56,292 nt of DNA from Gammaproteobacteria bacterium 53_120_T64 (GTDB taxonomy: Bacteria; Pseudomonadota; Gammaproteobacteria; Pseudomonadales; Porticoccaceae). This document shows positions 38,996 through 47,683 of the stretch, piece after piece. The notes below the pieces were generated by a model, which made no database searches, had not been told where the DNA came from, and saw nothing but the letters and a program-made list of their open reading frames with translations. A program made the position numbers and the translations under genes. The stretch's first letter is position 1; each line of letters opens with the position of its first letter. The stretch is from the NCBI GenBank assembly GCA_002162815.1, contig MAAT01000037.1, positions 1 to 56,292 on the forward strand. The letters are read 5' to 3'.

Positions 38996-40825
38996 ATGTG
39001 TGGAATATTTGCAGCTATTAATAAACAATCGGTAACCCGCCATCTGATTAAGGGTTTACAAAATTTATCCTATCGGGGTTATGATTCCGCTGGCATTGCC
39101 ATTGTTGACCACAGTGGCCTACAACGCCGACGTGCCGAAGGTAAAATAGAGCGTTTAATTCACTGTCTGGAAACAAAGCCTCTCGAAGGCCGTGTTGGCA
39201 TCGCCCACACACGCTGGGCAACCCACGGTGCTGCTAGCCAACGCAATGCCCACCCCCATATGACCTCGCGAGTAGCGGTGGCACACAATGGCATTATCGA
39301 GAACAGTCATCAGCTACGCACTGAACTGGAATCTCGGGGCTTTCATTTCGAGAGTGATACCGATAGCGAAACGATTCCCCAGCTGATCACCTTTTACCTC
39401 AATCTCGGTTTGGAGCACGATCAAGCCCTGCGCTCGGCCCTGGAGCGGCTCGAGGGCAGTTTTGCCATCGCCGCTGTATTTGATGATCTTCCCGATTGCA
39501 TCTTTGCCGCTCGCCGCGGTAGCCCCTTGGCCCTAGGCTATGCCAATGGTGGGCACTTTCTAGCATCCGACATCAATGCGCTCAAATCCGTCGCCGACCA
39601 AGCCTGCCACCTCGAGGATGGCGACCTGGCCCGCATCAGCCTGCTGCACATCGCCATTACCGATCAGCACAACAAGCGCGTAGATCGGCCCCGACAAGTG
39701 ATCTGTGAGCAGCAAAGTAATAGTGATCGTGATAAGCAGGGCTTTCGCCACTACATGCTCAAAGAAATACACCAACAAGCCGGCGTTATTAAGCGAACCC
39801 TTGGCAACTACTTACCCGGTGCCGACAATACTATCGACTTCCCCCTGCTGCCCTTTAATTTAGCCGAGTTACAACGCCTCAATATTGTCGGCTGCGGCAC
39901 TTCCCACTACGCAGCAATGATCGCCAAATATTGGCTGGAGGGTTTTGCCGGTTTAGCGGTCGAGGTCGATATTGCCTCAGAGTACCGCTACCGAGACGGC
40001 CCCGTTTGTGCCAGTACGCCCAGCCTCTTTATCTCTCAATCGGGGGAAACGGCCGATACCTTGGCGGCTCTGCGCCATGCCAAACAATGCGCACAACACT
40101 GTATATCCATCGTCAATGTCGTGGACAGTAGCATCGCCCGCGAGAGCCACGTCATCCTGCCAACCATGGCTGGCGCCGAAATTGGCGTCGCCTCGACGAA
40201 GGCCTTCACCGCCCAGTTAACCGTACTGTTTCTGTTCAGCTTAAAGGCCGCCGTCAGTAGAGGTCGAATTAATCAAACCGAAAAAAAGCGACTGCAGAGT
40301 CAACTCACCTTGCTGCCAAGCATCATTGATAACTTCCTTAACAGCGAACACCGTATTTTAGCGATTGCTCAAAAACTGCAGAATATCGAACATATGCTCT
40401 ACCTGGGCAGAGGTATCGCCCTGCCTCTGGCCCTTGAGGGCGCATTAAAGCTGAAGGAAATCACCTATATTCACGCTGAGGCCTACCCTGCCGGGGAGCT
40501 AAAACACGGCCCCATCGCCCTGGTTGACGCCTCAATGCCGGTCCTCGTGGTTGCGCCTCCAGGCCGGCTCTTTGCGAAATCCCTATCGAACCTGCGAGAG
40601 GTGAGTTCGCGGGGTGCCAAGGTCATCCTAGTCAGTGATCAACAGGGTATCGATGAGGCGCAAGATTATATCGATGCCGCCATTGCCATACCCACCATTG
40701 AACCCCTGCTGCAACCCTTTATTTATACCCTGGCGCTACAACTACTGGCCTATCACTGTGCGGTATTGAAGGGAACCGATATTGACCAGCCGCGCAATTT
40801 AGCCAAATCGGTCACCGTTGAATAA
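38996..40825 (+). CDS. glmS: Glutamine-fructose-6-phosphate aminotransferase
   Basis: 609 residues, full length. The amidotransferase domain starts MCGIF with catalytic Cys2 and has LSYRGYDSAGIA. Two SIS domains follow (VGCGTSHYAAMIAKYWLE and SQSGETADTLAAL; GRGIALPLALEGALKLKEITYIHAEAYPAGELKHGP), with the C-terminal signature DIDQPRNLAKSVTVE. It makes glucosamine-6-phosphate, the start of UDP-GlcNAc. In this locus it leads the sypMNO unit and is presumably an extra copy that raises precursor supply on induction. The main copy, usually by glmU, is not in the window. Confidence 0.95.
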   Translation: MCGIFAAINKQSVTRHLIKGLQNLSYRGYDSAGIAIVDHSGLQRRRAEGKIERLIHCLETKPLEGRVGIAHTRWATHGAASQRNAHPHMTSRVAVAHNGIIENSHQLRTELESRGFHFESDTDSETIPQLITFYLNLGLEHDQALRSALERLEGSFAIAAVFDDLPDCIFAARRGSPLALGYANGGHFLASDINALKSVADQACHLEDGDLARISLLHIAITDQHNKRVDRPRQVICEQQSNSDRDKQGFRHYMLKEIHQQAGVIKRTLGNYLPGADNTIDFPLLPFNLAELQRLNIVGCGTSHYAAMIAKYWLEGFAGLAVEVDIASEYRYRDGPVCASTPSLFISQSGETADTLAALRHAKQCAQHCISIVNVVDSSIARESHVILPTMAGAEIGVASTKAFTAQLTVLFLFSLKAAVSRGRINQTEKKRLQSQLTLLPSIIDNFLNSEHRILAIAQKLQNIEHMLYLGRGIALPLALEGALKLKEITYIHAEAYPAGELKHGPIALVDASMPVLVVAPPGRLFAKSLSNLREVSSRGAKVILVSDQQGIDEAQDYIDAAIAIPTIEPLLQPFIYTLALQLLAYHCAVLKGTDIDQPRNLAKSVTVE

Positions 40826-40852
40826 CGTCATTTCCGTAGAGGAGTCGCCACC

Positions 40853-41644
40853 ATGAACAGCCTACAAGACATCAAGCAGCACATTAAAACCAGCCCCCAA
40901 CCCTGGGCACAATTCACCTTCCGCCAACTCAAGGCACTGCGCCATATGGCGCTACCAGCACCCCGCTGGTTGTTCTGCCCCCTCTACAGTGTCCACTGCG
41001 GTTTGCGCGATAGCCTCACCAGCCTCACTCGGTTTTTCTGGTGGACGCCTCTTTTTAAGGGGCGTCTCAACCGTACTGGGAACCAGCTCTACCTCTACGG
41101 CGGCCTGCCCTTTGTCAGCGGATCACTGCAAATTTCAATCGGTGATAATTGTCGAATCAGTGGCCACACCACCTTCAGTGGCCGTACCTGTAGTCGACAA
41201 CAACCCCGATTACTGGTGGGTAATAACGTCGATATCGGCTGGATGAGCACTATCGCCGTGGGCCAGCGAATCAAGATTGGCAATAATGTCCGCATTGCCG
41301 GGCGCGCCCTACTCGCCGGTTATCCCGGCCACCCGCTCAACGCAAAAGACAGAGCGGCCGGCTTGCCCGAACTCGATTCGCAAGTCGGCGACATCGTGCT
41401 TGAAGATGACGTCTGGTTAGCCACCGGGGTAACCGTAACCGCAGGTGTGCACATTGGCTGCGGTACCATTGTCGCCGCCGGCAGTGTGGTGACGAAAAAC
41501 CTACCCGCAGGTGTACTCGCTGGCGGGGTACCCGCCAAAGTCCTTGCGAAAATACCCGCTGCTGACAAGGCCAACGGTGAGCTGTCCGGCGCTACTCGCC
41601 GTCAGTCCACGACCTGTAATCTTACCCACAACGCGGCGCGGTGA
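40853..41644 (+). CDS. sypM: Left-handed beta-helix acyltransferase (WcaF-like), SypM-type
   Basis: 263 residues. The middle half (about 85-225) is made of hexapeptide repeats (I.IGDNCRISG, LVGNNVDIGWM, IGNNVRIAGRALLAG, LEDDVWLATGVTVTAGVHIGCGTIVAAGSVVT), ending with LPAGVLAGGVPAKVL, the C-terminal signature of the WcaF/NodL acetyltransferases. It probably O-acetylates the polysaccharide or its precursor. GGAG lies upstream of the ATG, 27 bases after glmS. Confidence 0.82.
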   Translation: MNSLQDIKQHIKTSPQPWAQFTFRQLKALRHMALPAPRWLFCPLYSVHCGLRDSLTSLTRFFWWTPLFKGRLNRTGNQLYLYGGLPFVSGSLQISIGDNCRISGHTTFSGRTCSRQQPRLLVGNNVDIGWMSTIAVGQRIKIGNNVRIAGRALLAGYPGHPLNAKDRAAGLPELDSQVGDIVLEDDVWLATGVTVTAGVHIGCGTIVAAGSVVTKNLPAGVLAGGVPAKVLAKIPAADKANGELSGATRRQSTTCNLTHNAAR

Positions 41645-41650
41645 CCTACG

Positions 41651-42796
41651 ATGAAACCCCCTCTGATTGTCTTTGGCGAGGACTGGGGCGGCCTGCCCAG
41701 CAGCACTCAGCACTTGATTGAACATCTCGCCCAAGCGCGCAAAGTAATCTGGGTGAATTCCATCGGCCTGCGCCGCCCACGCCTCAATCGCCACGATATT
41801 TTACGTGCCTGGCATAAATTATGGCCGCGCAAAGCATCCTCGCCCCAGCAGCACCTCAAGTCATCACTACCGGCCAGTGACAATTTTTTCCTCGTCAATC
41901 CGCTAACGCTGCCCGCACCCCGCAGCCGTGTCGCCCGTTGGTTGGCGACACGGCTATTGCTCAAACAACTGCGGCCCCTGTTGCGCAGCCAGCAAATAAC
42001 AGCACCGCTGCTGTGGATCTCTCTACCAACGGCCGTCGATTTCATCGGCCACCTCGAGGAATCGGCGGTGATCTATTATTGCGGTGATGACTTCTCCGCC
42101 CTGGCCGGGGTCGATCACGATACCGTGGCCGCCCGTGAAGAGGCGCTCGTCGCCAGGGCCGATTTAATCCTCTGTGCCAGCCAAAGATTGGTGGCGAAGT
42201 TCCCCTGCGCGCCCACCCGCCTGCTCAATCATGGCGTAGATCTAGCACTGTTCGCCAAGCCCAGCCCCCGCGCCCTTGATCTACCCGACGATGGCCGCCC
42301 CATTGCCGGTTTCTATGGCAGTATTTCACATTGGCTCAACCTCGACTTACTCTGCACTGTCATCAAACAACTGCCCGAGTGGCATTTTATTTTCATCGGT
42401 AAAATAGTCGTCGATGTCAGCGCATTAGCTGGCCTCGACAACGTGCGATTTTTAGGCGAGCGGCCCCATCGGCAACTACCCAGTTACTGCCAGCACTGGA
42501 ATGCCAGCCTCCTGCCCTTTATTGACAACAGCCAAATTCGCGCCTGCAATCCGCTGAAACTGGTCGAGTACCTCGCCTGCGGGCGCCCCATTGTTACCAC
42601 CAACTTTCCCGCACTACAGGCCTACCGGGGGCTTGTGCAAATTGCCGATCAGGCGCCGGCCATGATCGAAGCACTGCAGGCCAGCCGCCAACTGCACGAC
42701 CTTGCTGGCTTTAGCCCAGCCACGCGCCAGACGGTCGCCGACAAAGACTGGGCCAGTCAGGCACAACTGACCGCGCAATGGCTCGATGCCCTATGA
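41651..42796 (+). CDS. sypN: Glycosyltransferase, SypN-type
   Basis: 381 residues. GT-B type; the C-terminal half has PIAGFYGSISHWLNLDLL and NPLKLVEYLACGRPIVTTNFPAL, the donor-binding region of GT1/GT4-like enzymes. The N-terminal half (VFGEDWGGLPSSTQHLIEHLAQ) is a variant acceptor domain. Six bases after sypM; its stop overlaps sypO by four bases. Confidence 0.75.
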   Translation: MKPPLIVFGEDWGGLPSSTQHLIEHLAQARKVIWVNSIGLRRPRLNRHDILRAWHKLWPRKASSPQQHLKSSLPASDNFFLVNPLTLPAPRSRVARWLATRLLLKQLRPLLRSQQITAPLLWISLPTAVDFIGHLEESAVIYYCGDDFSALAGVDHDTVAAREEALVARADLILCASQRLVAKFPCAPTRLLNHGVDLALFAKPSPRALDLPDDGRPIAGFYGSISHWLNLDLLCTVIKQLPEWHFIFIGKIVVDVSALAGLDNVRFLGERPHRQLPSYCQHWNASLLPFIDNSQIRACNPLKLVEYLACGRPIVTTNFPALQAYRGLVQIADQAPAMIEALQASRQLHDLAGFSPATRQTVADKDWASQAQLTAQWLDAL

Positions 42797-44211
42797 GTAT
42801 TCACTACCGTATTTTCATCATTCTGGTGGCCGCCTGGCGACGACGCTATGCTATCGCACTGCCCATCCTCCTCCTCCCCTTCATCGGTCTTGGCATCGGT
42901 AGCCTGAGTCCTCAGAACTACTCATCCCACACCAGTATGTTGATTCAGGAAACCGCCAAAATGAACCCGTTTTTGGAGGACCTCGCGGTCTCCGCCATGC
43001 TCAAAGAACGAATGAGCGCACTGCAAACCCTCCTGCACAGCCGCCATATTCTCGCCAGCGTCGCCTTAGAGCGAGGCTTACTCGATGCGAACAGCAGCCC
43101 CGCGGATCAAGACCGGGTGATTGGCGAACTCTCCTCGGCCATCTCTGTGCAAATGCTCGGCAAGGACCTTATCCGCATCGACTACACGGCCCGGCAACCG
43201 GAGGAGATCAAGGCCACACTCGAAGTCATCAGTCGCCAATTTGTTGAGCAGTTACTCGCCCCCGAGCGCTCATCGATGCATGCCTCCAGTCGTTTTTTAG
43301 CGCAACACCTCGAACAACGCCGCCAAGAACTGGATCTGTCCGAAGCGGCTCTAGCAGATTTTAAAAATCGCCACGCCATTGACCTCCCTGCGCTGCACCT
43401 GGGTAACATGACTCATCTGAGCTCACTAAAGCATCGTTTGGCGGAGCGTATGAGCGAATTGGCCGGCGCCACGCGACGCCTCGGAGGCCTCGACCAGCAA
43501 TTATCAAAAACCAACCCGGTACTAAGTCGTCTCGAAGAAAAGATTGTCCATATCGAGGGCAACCTGGTGTTACTGCGAGCCCGCTACACCGATCAACACA
43601 GTAAGATTCAGGGTGCCCTGCGCAATCTGCGCAGCCTGCAGACAGAGCGTTTGGATATTCTCCAGCAAAGCCAACCCAGCCTTAACGCCGAGCAACTCTG
43701 GGCAATCGCCAGTGGCACCTCACAGCGCGAGGGAGAACAAACCCTACTGGTTTCGCAGCTGGAAAACCTACAGCTCGTGCGCAGTAAGGTCGACGGTTTG
43801 AAGGAAGAACTGATCAGCCTCCAGGCAATGATTGCCAAAGGCGAAGTACAAGCGTCGAACTATGGTGCCAACGAAAATGAACTGTCACGACTGGAGAGGG
43901 ATATCAGTGTTAAGCGCGGGCTCTATGACGAGCTTCTGCAGCGCCATGAAAACGCTCGTATTACCCACTCACTGAGTATTTTTGAAGAAGACAAACGGAT
44001 TAAAATTATTGACCGTCCCTTTACGCCAACCAGCGATAATACCTTGCCCCTACCACTGTTTTTTTTCGGCGGCTTGATCGGCGGTATTATTTTTGGCGGC
44101 GGCTTAGCCCTCTTGCTGGAGGTCGGCGATACCAGCCTGCGTCGCGTCGACCGCCTGAGCGCCATTAGCGGCGTGCCCGTCTTAAGCCGCATTCCACCCT
44201 ACCCGCAATAA
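42793..44211 (+). CDS. sypO: Wzz-type chain length determinant, SypO-type
   Basis: 472 residues from the ATG at 42793, which overlaps the sypN stop as ATGA; the frame's first in-frame start, five codons earlier, is less likely. N-terminal membrane segment (ALPILLLPFIGLGIGSL), long coiled-coil periplasmic part with Q/E/L-rich heptads (about 160-390), a GNVR-like stretch with L.R....KRGLYDELLQRHENAR, and C-terminal membrane segment (PLPLFFFGGLIGGIIFGGG). It sets chain length by interaction with SypL. No kinase domain is attached. Confidence 0.85.
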   Translation: MSIHYRIFIILVAAWRRRYAIALPILLLPFIGLGIGSLSPQNYSSHTSMLIQETAKMNPFLEDLAVSAMLKERMSALQTLLHSRHILASVALERGLLDANSSPADQDRVIGELSSAISVQMLGKDLIRIDYTARQPEEIKATLEVISRQFVEQLLAPERSSMHASSRFLAQHLEQRRQELDLSEAALADFKNRHAIDLPALHLGNMTHLSSLKHRLAERMSELAGATRRLGGLDQQLSKTNPVLSRLEEKIVHIEGNLVLLRARYTDQHSKIQGALRNLRSLQTERLDILQQSQPSLNAEQLWAIASGTSQREGEQTLLVSQLENLQLVRSKVDGLKEELISLQAMIAKGEVQASNYGANENELSRLERDISVKRGLYDELLQRHENARITHSLSIFEEDKRIKIIDRPFTPTSDNTLPLPLFFFGGLIGGIIFGGGLALLLEVGDTSLRRVDRLSAISGVPVLSRIPPYPQ

Positions 44212-44474
44212 ACAACAACGCGGTACAGCGGCAGCGTCTCAAGCTTCAGTAATGACTTGCTACGCCTCCCTTCCGTAGCAGCCCTACAGCTCTCACACTG
44301 GCTAACAGCTCAAAGCCATTAGTACCTCGCCATTTTAGTAGCGCTCCATTATTGAAATACAAAAGCCTTTGCAAGCTCATACGCAATTTGCAGAGAACCC
44401 TGTAAATACAACCTATGGCATTCATTAAAACCACAACCTACTGTTTTTGAACACATTTTCACAAGCTCTAACAT
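44212..44474. other. Region ahead of the sypPQR promoter
   Basis: No gene. The stretch 44368-44397 contains TTTGCAAGC and GCAATTTGCAG, similar to the pair found ahead of the other sigma-54 promoters, about 78 bases ahead of the -24 box. Confidence 0.45.
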
Positions 44475-44490
44475 TGGCACAGCAAGTGCT
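44475..44490 (+). promoter_or_regulatory. Sigma-54 promoter of sypPQR
   Basis: TGGCAC, five bases, GTGCT. Ten of eleven bases match. It is 86 bases ahead of sypP. V. fischeri has a sigma-54 promoter ahead of sypP. Confidence 0.8.
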
Positions 44491-44576
44491 TAATCTATAG
44501 ACAAGGTGTTTCTACAGTGCGCAATGCTAAGGCTGCACCCGGTAACTGACAGCACGGTAGCCAACGGAGATCCATC

Positions 44577-45674
44577 ATGTCTAGAGTCGTTCAAGTCGTT
44601 CAGCATCTTCGCCCCGGTGGTATCGAAACCATGGCCCTCGATCTCTGTAGTTTTACACAGGGTAAAAACAAACCATTGATAATCAGCCTGGAGGGCAGCT
44701 GCCGCGAAGCACTTCAGCACTGGCCCCGTCTCAAACGCTACGCCAGTCGCGTCATCTTTCTCAATAAGCAGCCCGGCATCAAACCTTTCCTGGTGCTGCG
44801 ATTGAGCCGTTTATTGCGGCGTATTGGTGCCGATGTTGTCCACACTCACCACCTTGGCCCTCTCTTGTATGCGGGCCTAGCCGCACGTCTCGCTGGCATC
44901 AAGCATCTGATCCACACCGAACACGATGCCTGGCACCTCAACGACCCGCGCCACTGTCGATTGCAAAAAACCATCATTCGACTCACCCAACCCTTGTTGG
45001 TCGCCGATGCGCACACCGTCGCCAGTGCCATGTGCCGTCAGTTGAATATTGACAAGGTGGAGGTCGTGACAAACGGTATCGATACCGAGTATTTCAAACC
45101 CGGCCAACAAAGCTTGGCCCGAAAAAGTTTAGCGCTACCTCAAAACGTCCCCTTAATTGGCTGCAGTGGTCGCTTAGAGGCGGTTAAAGGCCACCATTTT
45201 TTATTCGAGGCACTGCGCGATTTACCTCAAGATGTTCACCTCGCTCTCGCAGGAGAGGGTTCAATGAAGCAAGCATTAGAACGTCTCGCCGAGGAGCTGG
45301 GCCTTAGCCGGCGTATCCATTTTCTTGGCCGTGTCGATTATATGCCGCGCTTTTATCAGGCACTCGATGTCTTTTGCCTGCCCTCAATCAACGAGGGAAT
45401 GCCACTCTCTCCTTTAGAGGCCCAGGCCTGCAATGTCCCGACACTCGTCACCGACGTCGGTGCGGCTAGCGAGACCCTGTGCCCCGACACCGGTGTACTG
45501 ATACCCGCCAAGGACGTCGATGCCCTAAGCCTCAACCTGCTGCGAGTACTGAATGCTCAATTAAAAATGCACAGCGCTACTGCGCCACCGAGCCCGCGAA
45601 CCTTTGTCCAACAACATTGCGATGTTCGCCTAATGGCTCAAGCCTACAGCCAACTGCAGACAAGGGAGCTTTAA
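44577..45674 (+). CDS. sypP: GT4-family glycosyltransferase, SypP-type
   Basis: 365 residues. GT-B fold with acceptor half (HLRPGGIETMALDL, VHTHHLGPLLYAGLAARLAG) and donor half (CSGRLEAVKGHHFLFEAL, FLGRVDYMPRFYQALDVFCLPSINEGMPLSPLEAQACNVPTLVTDVG). GGAG lies upstream of the ATG. Sugar not predictable. Followed one base later by sypQ. Confidence 0.8.
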   Translation: MSRVVQVVQHLRPGGIETMALDLCSFTQGKNKPLIISLEGSCREALQHWPRLKRYASRVIFLNKQPGIKPFLVLRLSRLLRRIGADVVHTHHLGPLLYAGLAARLAGIKHLIHTEHDAWHLNDPRHCRLQKTIIRLTQPLLVADAHTVASAMCRQLNIDKVEVVTNGIDTEYFKPGQQSLARKSLALPQNVPLIGCSGRLEAVKGHHFLFEALRDLPQDVHLALAGEGSMKQALERLAEELGLSRRIHFLGRVDYMPRFYQALDVFCLPSINEGMPLSPLEAQACNVPTLVTDVGAASETLCPDTGVLIPAKDVDALSLNLLRVLNAQLKMHSATAPPSPRTFVQQHCDVRLMAQAYSQLQTREL

Positions 45675-45675
45675 A

Positions 45676-46860
45676 ATGTCAGCAACAACGACCATCGTCC
45701 TCACCCTACTTAGCGGCCTACTGGTGATTTATCACCACCTTGGCTACCCTCTGATACTGCGCTGGCTACAGCGCAAGCACGGCCACAATAATGATGGCCT
45801 GGCGAATAAACCGCCACTCGACACCGATGACTTGCCATCCATTAGTTTATTGATCCCGGCCTACAATGAAGCGCAATGGATAGCCGATAAAATTCACAAT
45901 TTAGCCATCCTTAATTACCCACAAGACCGGCTTAATATTATTATCGCCTGTGATGGCTGCAGTGATGACACCGTCGCCATTGCACGCCAAACCGCCTCGC
46001 AAATCGAGTGCCAGCATCTCAATATCGAGGTACGCAATTTCCCCGCTAACCGCGGTAAGGTCGCGGTGATCAATGAGGTGATCGGGGAGCTTACTGGTGA
46101 GCTGGTGGCCTTAAGTGATGTATCGGCGCTCATATCGATCGATGCTCTACTGCTTGCGGCCCATTATTTTAGAGACCCTAAAGTCGGTGTCTTATCACCC
46201 CATTATCAATTACTAAACCCAGGTTCTGCGGGTGAATTGAGTTACTGGAACTATCAAAGTCGCATGAAAGCCTCCGAAGCGGCCTTGGGCGCGACTCTCG
46301 GGGCTCATGGCGCCTTCTATGTCTTGCGTCGCCGCTTGTTTACGCCCCTGGCCGCGGACACCATTAATGACGATTTTATTCTCCCCATGAATATTGTCAT
46401 GCAGGGTTTTCGCGCTGAATATGCCGCTGACATTCACGCCCTGGAACTGGAGCAGGCCAATGACAACCTCGATTGGCAGCGCCGCCAACGCCTCGGCGCC
46501 GGTAATTGCCAGCAGCTTTTACGTCTAAAAAAACTCCTGCTACCCCGCTACCGGGGCGTTGCCTTCGCCTTTATTTCGGGTAAAGGGCTACGTGTATTGA
46601 TGCCTTTCTGCATGCTAATTTCACTGCTCGGCAGTATCTACCTGGCACAACAATACGTGTTGTTTATACCCATTGCCCTCGGCCAGGTCCTGCTCTACCA
46701 GCTGGCACTACTGCAGGTTGTGCTAAAACCAAAACGCCAGATACCCCTAATGGCATCACTCGCCTACCTCGTCAGAGGCCACTGTGCCAGTTTAATGGGG
46801 ACCCTGCGCTATATAGCGGGCCTTGAACGCGGCCGCTGGCAATCTGTAAAGCCTGATTAA
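45676..46860 (+). CDS. sypQ: GT2-family membrane glycosyltransferase, SypQ-type
   Basis: 394 residues. An N-terminal membrane segment, then a GT-A domain starting ISLLIPAYNEA, with ACDGCSDDT for nucleotide binding, LVALSDVSALI near the usual metal-binding aspartate, and GAHGAFYVLRRRLF. The QRRQRLGAGN motif near residue 270 resembles the Q..RW acceptor motif of processive and chitin/cellulose synthase-like GT2s. Three hydrophobic segments follow. Twelve bases after the end of this gene come the sypR ribosome-binding site and start. Confidence 0.8.
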   Translation: MSATTTIVLTLLSGLLVIYHHLGYPLILRWLQRKHGHNNDGLANKPPLDTDDLPSISLLIPAYNEAQWIADKIHNLAILNYPQDRLNIIIACDGCSDDTVAIARQTASQIECQHLNIEVRNFPANRGKVAVINEVIGELTGELVALSDVSALISIDALLLAAHYFRDPKVGVLSPHYQLLNPGSAGELSYWNYQSRMKASEAALGATLGAHGAFYVLRRRLFTPLAADTINDDFILPMNIVMQGFRAEYAADIHALELEQANDNLDWQRRQRLGAGNCQQLLRLKKLLLPRYRGVAFAFISGKGLRVLMPFCMLISLLGSIYLAQQYVLFIPIALGQVLLYQLALLQVVLKPKRQIPLMASLAYLVRGHCASLMGTLRYIAGLERGRWQSVKPD

Positions 46861-46881
46861 TCACCTAACGGAGTGAAGACA

Positions 46882-47523
46882 ATGCATACCCACTGCCATA
46901 TCAGCCCCACTACCGCCTATAGTAAACGCCTATTTGACCTGTTTATCGCCACCGTCGGCATCATCATTACCCTGCCACTTTGGCCCCTTATTGCCGTGGC
47001 GATCAAGTACAAGTCACCGGGTCCGATTTTTTTCACACAAGAGCGCAGCGGTATCAGTTTTGCCAATTTAGCACCGACCTTCAAGATGATTAAATTTCGC
47101 ACCATGATCGACAATGCTGAAAAAAACTCAGGCCCCGTTCTGGCCACCGCAGACGACCCTAGAATCACATCGGTGGGGCGCTTTTTACGAAAGACCCGCC
47201 TCGATGAATTACCGCAGTTTATCAATGTACTGAAGGGAGAAATGTCGGTGATTGGCCCCCGGCCGGAACGCCCCGCTTTTTATCAAAAACTGGAACGGGA
47301 GATCCCCTTTTTCAGCGAGCGAACCTATTGCGTTACACCGGGTATTACCGGGCTCTCCCAGGTCAACCAAGGCTATGACACCTGCCTTGAAGACGTACGC
47401 AATAAACTCGGTTTTGATATCAGTTATGGCCTAGCACTGAGCAATTTTTGGTCGTGGTTAAAAATGGACTGCATCATCATCCTGAGAACCCTATTAGTGA
47501 TGTTTACGGCGCGCGGGCAGTAA
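46882..47523 (+). CDS. sypR: Undecaprenyl-phosphate sugar phosphotransferase, SypR-type
   Basis: 213 residues from the ATG at 46882, which has GGAG eight bases upstream; a GTG three codons earlier is possible. One membrane segment (LFIATVGIIITLPLWPLIAVAI) and then the bacterial sugar transferase domain: GPIFFTQERSG, KFRTM, SVGRFLRKTRLDELPQFINVLKGEMSVIGPRPERPAF. It attaches the first sugar phosphate to undecaprenyl phosphate and so starts the repeat unit. Its size is that of the short, single-segment class without the large N-terminal membrane domain of WbaP/WcaJ. Confidence 0.88.
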   Translation: MHTHCHISPTTAYSKRLFDLFIATVGIIITLPLWPLIAVAIKYKSPGPIFFTQERSGISFANLAPTFKMIKFRTMIDNAEKNSGPVLATADDPRITSVGRFLRKTRLDELPQFINVLKGEMSVIGPRPERPAFYQKLEREIPFFSERTYCVTPGITGLSQVNQGYDTCLEDVRNKLGFDISYGLALSNFWSWLKMDCIIILRTLLVMFTARGQ

Positions 47524-47621
47524 ACATTGCGCCCACTATACCAGACCTTAAGGGCCCCTCACTCACAGGCACTTATTCAAGCATTGCTTAACGACTTATG
47601 CTTGTTACATAGACAAATTAT

Positions 47622-47649
47622 TAGACAGTGCGGCCCTGTGGGCTATATT
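47622..47649 (+). promoter_or_regulatory. Sigma-70 promoter of the YbaK-like gene
   Basis: TAGACA (five of six), 16-base spacer, TATATT (five of six), 35 bases ahead of the start. The gene therefore does not need the sigma-54 system of its neighbours. Confidence 0.55.
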
Positions 47650-47683
47650 GAAATAAGGCAGTAAACCTTGAGAGGGCCTGATA

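Noticed and set aside
47561..47600. Possible sigma-54 promoter ahead of the YbaK-like gene
   Set aside because: AGGCAC and a later GC are one base off the required spacing; a sigma-70 promoter fits better.
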